The position numbers were made by a program, and so were the translations under genes. Shown here piece after piece: positions 57,895-64,000 of a DNA stretch of 64,000 nucleotides. Source of the stretch: Helicostylum pulchrum (Eukaryota; Mucoromycota; Mucoromycetes; Mucorales; Mucoraceae); assembly GCA_025677825.1 (NCBI GenBank), contig JAIXMO010000016.1, forward strand, positions 372,001 to 436,000, written 5' to 3'. The notes under the pieces were generated by a model. That model was not told where the DNA came from. It searched no databases and was given only the letters and a program-made list of their open reading frames with translations. Position 1 is the stretch's first letter. The number at the start of each line of letters is the position of its first letter.

Positions 57895-58906
57895 TTAACA
57901 AGGACTCATTAATCTATCGTACGTGTATTCACTTTTCAATTTACGGGTAGAGTCCAGTAACCCAAAATGACTTTCAACACCCGGTTTATAAGTTTCATCA
58001 ATTGCAGAGAACCAAATCATTTCGATACCTTGTTCTTTTGTTTTACAGAGTGTTTTCAGCATAAAGCTATACATGTTTAAAAAAAAAAAGTTAAGCTATG
58101 TGAAAGGGAGAAGAGACAAAAGGGGTAGTTTTTTTTCCTTAGTAACATACTCTTTTTGGTTTTCAGGTGTCGGAATTGATTCCTTATTTTGATTCCCCTG
58201 ATCAGGCCAACCAGTTTCAGATATACGTACTAATTTACCGTTAGATATACTTTGTACGTGGCGGTAATGTTCGAGCAAAGTATCAGGGGCAGCTTCAATT
58301 GGAACGCCTTCCCAATAAGTGAATGCGTTCCTATATATGAATAAATAATAAAAATAAGAAACGAGAGAATATAAGAATAAAGCATCAAACTTACATCATA
58401 ACGAAATCAATAGCATCGATAATTTCGGGCGTAAATTTATAATAAACATCTGCAGTTGTAACCTTGGTACCTTGAGATGCTAACAGTTCCTTCACTTTAC
58501 CTATGCGATCAACTAATTCAGAAGATTGTAAATCATCTCTATACATGACCTCGGAACCAACAATGACAGCTTCAACGTTATAGAACGGATTTGATTCCGA
58601 TATCCTTTTAAGCGCACTTAATTCTTTATCAAATGAATCAGTTTTATCGACCCACATGCCTAAATAGAGACGCAATTTGGTAGCCCGAGATGCCTTTAGA
58701 GCGAGATCACCTAGATCGCAATCTTTGACGGAATAAATACGAACAATGTTTGTGTACTGCGATATAGCGCGAAAGTCATGCTTGACATCTTCCAAGGTTG
58801 GACACGCATTGGTATTGACACCATAGTTCAGACCATAAAAGGCATTCGATCCAGCGATTACAGTGGTTATGGATACTAGTGTAGTTAATAATAAAGCTTT
58901 AAGCAT
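57895..58906 (-). CDS. GH17 glucan endo-1,3-beta-glucosidase, secreted
   Basis: Three exons, 58906-58395, 58330-58151 and 58066-57895, join in frame to 287 aa. A signal peptide covers about 1-18 (MLKALLLTTLVSITTVIAGS). The GH17 core starts FYGLNYGV. The acid/base Glu119 lies in IVGSEVMYRDD and the nucleophile Glu209 in RISETGWPDQG, both family signatures. WFSAIDETYKPGVESHFGLL near the end is also typical. No Ser/Thr-rich GPI tail is seen, so a soluble cell-wall glucanase is likely. It is divergent from the complex I gene (293 bp). Confidence 0.92.
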
Positions 58907-59199
58907 TTTGAATGATAAAGAAGAAGAGAGGAATAAGAATTGATTTAAAGTATTTATATATTAAGATTTTTTGACACATATTTTATGCTTTACAAAAAAA
59001 TAAAGGGGGCTCACAATGGAAAATTAAAACACCGAATTTTTTTGCGACGTCATTAAGTAGGTAACCCGTAGTCAGCCATCCTGGGGGTGATATTAAGGGC
59101 CAAACAAAAAAGAGCTTTTTTTTTTTTTTTTTTCCTTTACCTCAACCCCCAACTCTTTTTTTAATTTAAATTTCACCCCCCCTCTTTTTTTTTCGGTCA

Positions 59200-61333
59200 A
59201 TGTTGAGAACAATTACCGTCAAGCGTGGTAATTTATTATATAGATAATGGACTTTTTGATAGAATTTTGGAATGTTTACAATTTTTTTATTTTTTTATAA
59301 AGCTGTACCTATATTAGCTCGTCAAGTTAGAGCCATTCCTTCCGTAGCACGTACATTTGCTACTGAAGCCACTCCCGACCCAAACGCAAACCCAATTACC
59401 GGAAAGACCACTTACGGTAACCTTTCTGATGAGGATCGTATTTTCACCAACCTTTACATGAAGCACGATTTTAAATTGAAGGGTGCTTTGAAGCGTGGTG
59501 ATTGGTATAAGACCAAGGAAATCGTTCTCAAGGGTACTGATTGGATCATTAAGGAAATGAAGGAATCAGGTCTTCGTGGTCGTGGTGGTGCTGGTTTCCC
59601 CACTGGTCTTAAGTGGAGTTTCATGAACAAGCCTTTGGATGGCCGGTAAGACAGAGAAAATTATATGTTTTGATGTCTTTGACATTTATATTTATTTATA
59701 TTATTAGTCCTCGTTATCTTGTTATCAATGCTGATGAAGGTGAGCCTGGTACCTGTAAGGATCGTGAAATTCTTCGTGGTGATCCTCACAAGTTAGTTGA
59801 GGGTTGTCTTATTGCTGGTTCATCTATGAAGGCCAATGCTGGTAAAGATAATGTACATGTTTTACAAATATAGTAATCGATACTAATTTGCGATTTTTTT
59901 TTCTCAGCTTATATTTATATTCGTGGTGAATTTTACCAAGAAGCTAACAATCTTCAAGTTGCTATTGATGAAGCTTATGCTGCTGGTTTGATCGGTAAAA
60001 ATGCTTGTGGAACTGGAATGGACTTTGACGTTTATATTCACCGTGGTGCCGGTGCTTATATTTGTGGTGAGGAAACCAGTTTGATTGAATCTATTGAGGG
60101 TAAGCAGGGTAAGCCTAGAATGAAGCCCCCATTCCCCGCTGATGTTGGTCTTTTCGGTTGTCCCACAACTGTTACTAACGTCGAGACTGTTGCCGTTGCT
60201 CCTACTATCCTTAGACGGTAATTCAAAAATATATATATATAATTATGCACACGCAAAAAAAAAATGCAGAAAATACTTATATGTTTTTATTTAGTGGTGG
60301 ATCTTGGTTCGCTAGTTTCGGTCGTGCCCGTAACTCTGGAACAAAGCTCTTCTGTGTTAGCGGTCATGTTAACAACCCTGCTACTTTCGAAGAGGTATTA
60401 TTATAACAAAATAGAATATGTCGATAAGAGAAAAAAAGTGTTCTTACTTAGTTCTTTTTTTTTATAGGAAATGAGTATGCCTTTGAAGGAAATGCTTGAA
60501 AAGCATTGTGGTGGTGTCCGTGGTGGTTGGGATAACTTACTCGGTGTCATTCCCGGTGGTTGTTCCGTCCCCGTTCTCCCCAAGAGCATTTGTGAAGATG
60601 TTATGTAAGTTGCATTATAACGTATCGATTTATATATATTGATTTTTTTTATTATTATTATAGGATGGATTTCGATGCTCTTCGTGATGTCCAATCTGGT
60701 CTCGGTACTGGTAAGTAAAGCCGTTTTTTTTTTCTGTAGTTGGTAAGATAATATTGTTACTAACATAAATTTTAAAAATTACTTTTTATTTTAACCAAAT
60801 TACAGCTGGTAAGTCGCTTTTATTGAAAAATGCATAAATGTTTAGAAATTTATTTTATTATTATTTTAGCCGTTATTGTTATGGATAAGTCTACAGATAT
60901 CGTTCATGCTATTTCTAGATTTGCCAAGTTCTATCGTCATGAGTCTTGTGGTCAATGTACACCCTGTAGAGAAGGTACAAAGTGGCTCGAGTCCATGATG
61001 GATCGTTTCGAAGTCGGTCGTGGTCAAAGAGAAGAAATTGATCAAATCTGGGAATTAACAAAGCAAATCGAAGGACATACCATTTGTGCTTTAGGTGACG
61101 CTGCTGGTAAAGTCTAATATTATATGAAAAAAAAAAAAAACTTGTAACTAATCTTTTTTCTTTTTTCACTAATAGCCTGGCCAGTTCAAGGTACATAACA
61201 TAAAAACATACAGAGAAAAAAAAAAAGACGATACTAATTATATTTTATACTTGCAGGTCTTATTCGTCACTTCAGACCTGAATTAGAAGCTAGAATGGCC
61301 AAGTTCAACGAACAAAATCAACTCCAACAATAA
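59200..61333 (+). CDS. NDUFV1: NADH:ubiquinone oxidoreductase 51-kDa subunit (complex I)
   Basis: Eleven exons: 59200-59227, 59303-59645, 59708-59841, 59908-60217, 60295-60394, 60468-60604, 60664-60710, 60806-60808 (3 nt), 60870-61106, 61176-61190 (15 nt), 61257-61333. They join in frame to 476 aa. The presequence [20 protein letters not shown] is basic and mitochondrial-like. Motifs include [16 protein letters not shown] (FMN), [31 protein letters not shown] (NADH) and [14 protein letters not shown] plus [16 protein letters not shown] ([4Fe-4S] cysteines). The 3-nt exon adds one Ala to give GLGTAAVIVMD, the wording found in animal subunits. The subunit sits in the NADH-oxidising module of complex I. 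Confidence 0.95.
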
Positions 61334-61982
61334 TAGGATCGATACTATAAACTTACATACTCTTTTCTATTTTTTTTTCGTTTTCAATTAAAATAAAATT
61401 CGCGCAAAAAAATCATTAATAATCAAAATAATGCTAATACATAGTGATCATTTAATACCAACTACCACTTATTGATTTGCAAATATACGACAGTACTTTC
61501 AAAGTCGAATATAAAAAAAGTCGCAGGAAAGACGTCGTCTTTTATATTTATAGTTCAACACTAAAACCTTTCCGTCGCTGTTATCAAGCAATTTTTTTAA
61601 AAACAAAGAGATAATAAAACAGAATGAAAGAGAGAGGGTAATACAATAAGTCATATAAAGTAAAAATTAGATAAAATAATAGTTATGGACTCTTTGGAGT
61701 GTATATCAGCAATGAATCTTTAGAAAGGCAACTAGGAAATGTAATTTAATGTAATTTAATGCAATTTAATACAGATGGTAGCCAAGCGAAGAATATAAAT
61801 AAAAGGGATTTAGGTAAAACCAAATAAGTGAACACTAAGATGTTTTAAGTCTATCTAGGTGATGACTCATAAACTTACTATAAATAACCCTTTAATTTCA
61901 TTAATAAACTTCAGTTTATGTTTGCATCTTGTTCAATTATTAAACTTTCTTTCGCAGGAGGATATTGTTACAATGTACTTAC
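61334..61982. other. Intergenic, no gene recognised
   Basis: 3' region of the complex I gene, followed by AT-rich sequence with a short GTAATTTAAT repeat near 61,741. Confidence 0.55.
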
Positions 61983-62143
61983 AAATACCGTGTTGTTATC
62001 TCGATGAACGCAAAGTCTGCATGTTCAAATATATCAAAGTCTATTGGGTTTTCATAAGTACGAAGAACCGCTCGAATTGACTTGGCAAAGGGAGTTGTAT
62101 TTCTGAAAGCATCTAATACTTCTTGCGCATGATTTGACAAGGA
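61983..62143 (-). pseudogene. Orphan exon of an uncharacterised gene
   Basis: The minus strand is open for 53 residues with protein-like composition: SLSNHAQEVLDAFRNTTPFA, then KSIRAVLRTYENPIDFDIFE and HADFAFIEITTRYL. It ends at a good donor (TT|GTAAGT). No partner exon is found downstream within ~400 nt, and a stop lies just upstream. I take it as a leftover of a gene family, perhaps the one represented by the plus-strand frame next to it, but in the opposite orientation. Confidence 0.5.
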
Positions 62144-62185
62144 GTATCATTCAAAATTAGTACTGATATCAATCGGATTATGTAG

Positions 62186-63402
62186 TTCACCGATTTAGAC
62201 TTGAAAGACTTGGTCGCTGAAATCAAGAGACCAAATATCAGCATAATTAGCTCTAGCTTGGAAGGTGGCATAATATCTGCTGAAGGTGGTTCATCCGTCT
62301 ATGTCGACAAAAGGGAAAAGGTAATAATTAGGAACATGAACCTATTTAAATATATTGCTAAGTATAAGTATAATTAGGGAAAGCGAAAGGTCGAAATACT
62401 TGAAAATGGTAATACTCTCCTTCAACTAAATTTTTAATGAATTCATTTATTGATATTTTACATAAACTCTAGATCTGGATATTTCTGTTAAAAAGAATAG
62501 AAAGGTTTTCAGTTTCATCAAGCCTACTACCCTTGATGTTAACTACGCTATTAACATCCCTGTATTGGAGCAACAAGAGAAGTCTGCTATCGAATCAGTA
62601 GTATTTGTCAAGTTTGACAATGATTGCATCTGTGAAAACGATGAAGTGAATGAAGAATTTCAGACTAATAATGAAAGCCAAAGAAATATGCGTTTTTTGA
62701 ATCAGAAAGCAATGGCATATATCTTTTTAAGAAATGCTTTGGACCAAAAATACGATAACTTCCTTGCTTGGATATGCGGCAACGGTTTCAACTATGACGT
62801 TTCCGAAGAAGAAAGGAAGGCCAATTGCATGAAGCCAGTTGCGCCTGTACAAACGAACGAGAGAACGCCATTTGTTGAGTATGTAGTACCGATATTTAAA
62901 TATAGGTGTGAAAAGGACCTTGAGTCAAATAAGTACGTTTCCCTATATCACGCTGATACCGTTGGAAGAAAACACCTTGCTGATGGAGTTGGGTACTCCA
63001 TCACTGACCTCTCCGAGGTGTTGTTGATGGAGTCTTCCGGGTAATATATACATTATTTTAAAATAAAGTATTATAATACCAATATAGACGCATATATATA
63101 GTGAGGACGACGACGCACATACAAATGAAGATACGATGAAACTATTAGACTGTAGCATTCGAGGCTTAAAACTGGAGACGGAAAGGTTACCGAATGCATC
63201 TTTCGAAACTTTTAAGAAAAGACGATTCTTTACCTGCTTGTGCTCGAAAGACAAGCTAACATTAATGAGCACCTTTATGATTGACTCGAAACACTGGGAC
63301 TTGATAAAGATAGCAGATGCCATAGTTCCAAGACATTGGTTTGGAAGACCTTCTTGGTTGAAAGTTTTCGAGTTAACTCTTTTCCTTCGGATATTTATAT
63401 AG
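62186..63402 (+). CDS. Uncharacterised multi-exon gene, 5' and 3' ends unresolved
   Basis: Exons 62186-62320, 62378-62408, 62473-63040 and one starting at 63102 join in frame with good splice sites. The protein includes LKDLVAEIKRPNISIISSSL, LDISVKKNRKVFSFIKPTTL, NERTPFVEYVVPIFKYRCEK and DLSEVLLMESSGEDDDAHTN. No start codon is found in the first exon, and upstream sequence is either opposite-strand coding (61,983-62,143) or noncoding. At the 3' end the frame runs to a stop at 63,402 (VFELTLFLRIFI); a splice near 63,374 to 63,442 is an alternative. It may be an intact gene with a missed first exon or a truncated copy. No function can be given. Confidence 0.5.
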
Positions 63403-64000
63403 TTATATAAAATCAACCTATTAATACTTTAAATAACTAGGCGAGCTTGGAAGAGCAAAAACAAGTTTCTGAAAAGCTATTGAAAGAAGAAAGTGGTTGG
63501 CTTAGAAATGGAGCAACCATTTTCGAAACAATAAGGATTTGATTTTTTTACTTTACTTTTTTCTTTTACTTTTTTTTTCTTACTTTCTACTTTATTTGCA
63601 TTTAATGTATTATATATAACTAAAACTTTGGGATGTGTACATCATATTTTACGAGAAAATAGCTTTATCATGATACAATGGTAAAAATGTAAGCGCAAAA
63701 ATAAGATACACTATGATGATAGAAAGTAAATATAGATTAGAAAAGGAAAGGCATAACAATATATGCTTAAGTATCGAGCTTGTGCGATTTATATAATGAG
63801 ATTGATATAAACAAACTTGTAATACTTTCTCCTTTGTAATTCACTTATGTACTCCTCGCTGCGTATGCTTGACACGCTTTTTAGAATTAATTAATAAAAG
63901 TGATAAGTTATTAAATAATATTTAAGTTCTCGTAAAAGTCCATGGAAAACCAATCTGACGCGATGCACAATGTGCTAAAAAAAAACGGAAGGAGAGGACG
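63403..64000. other. Right-end sequence, no gene recognised
   Basis: Possible last exon of the preceding gene near 63,442-63,541 (ASLEEQKQVSEKLLKEESGW in one frame), then AT-rich sequence to the window end without a supported feature. Confidence 0.4.

Noticed and set aside
61859..62080. 73-codon plus-strand frame near the right end
   Set aside because: It overlaps the better-supported minus-strand exon at 61,983-62,143 and has no motif.

Overview
The window looks like nuclear DNA of a Mucoromycota (Mucorales-type) fungus. It is AT-rich with many homopolymer runs. Genes are compact, with introns mostly 50-100 nt that use GT..AG ends and CTAAC-like branch sites. The gene set is eukaryotic and fungal: a complex I subunit, ribosomal protein uS8, CPSF100, TBL1, RasGEF, an Atg14-type protein and a Skt5-like Sel1-repeat protein. 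A phenylalanine hydroxylase and an ADAM protease fit an early-diverging fungus better than an ascomycete or basidiomycete. I joined exons by hand; most multi-exon models close in frame over their whole length, which is the main support for the coordinates.

Left part (1-27.3 kb): three copies of one long, degenerate Hsp70/HSPA12-like gene dominate. Copy A is cut by the left edge (minus strand). Copy B is intact (8,477-12,163, minus). Copy C is intact (23,496-27,160, plus). B and C form a large inverted pair around a glycosyltransferase, a FYR-domain nuclear protein, a small membrane protein and a Skt5-like chitin synthase regulator. Noncoding flanks were duplicated too, and a truncated Tc1/mariner element sits in the upstream flank of copy C. 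Phenylalanine hydroxylase and a membrane ADAM protease lie convergently between copies A and B.

Middle part (27.3-44.4 kb): a decayed stretch (27.3-29.9 kb) holds short tandem repeats and an amino-acid-permease fragment. A dense housekeeping cluster follows: TBL1-like WD40 protein, Atg14/UVRAG-like protein, KH-like protein, dysferlin-domain protein, RasGEF, COA4, CPSF2/Cft2 and a small two-TM protein. Several neighbours share very short intergenic gaps.

Right part (44.4-64 kb): gene-poor stretches with a MITE and a Tc1/mariner remnant alternate with an arrestin-like protein, a DHA1-type MFS transporter, uS8, a Dal5-type MFS permease, a GH17 glucanase, the complex I 51-kDa subunit, and an incomplete member of an uncharacterised family at the right end. 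The uS8 intron carries a structure matching an H/ACA snoRNA.

Most notable observations: the Hsp70-like family with an altered phosphate loop but intact splicing and reading frames; a 3-nt micro-exon in the complex I 51-kDa gene; the intronic H/ACA snoRNA candidate; and CAGTGC-type terminal repeats shared by a MITE and two Tc1/mariner remnants. No tRNA, rRNA or CRISPR array was recognised.
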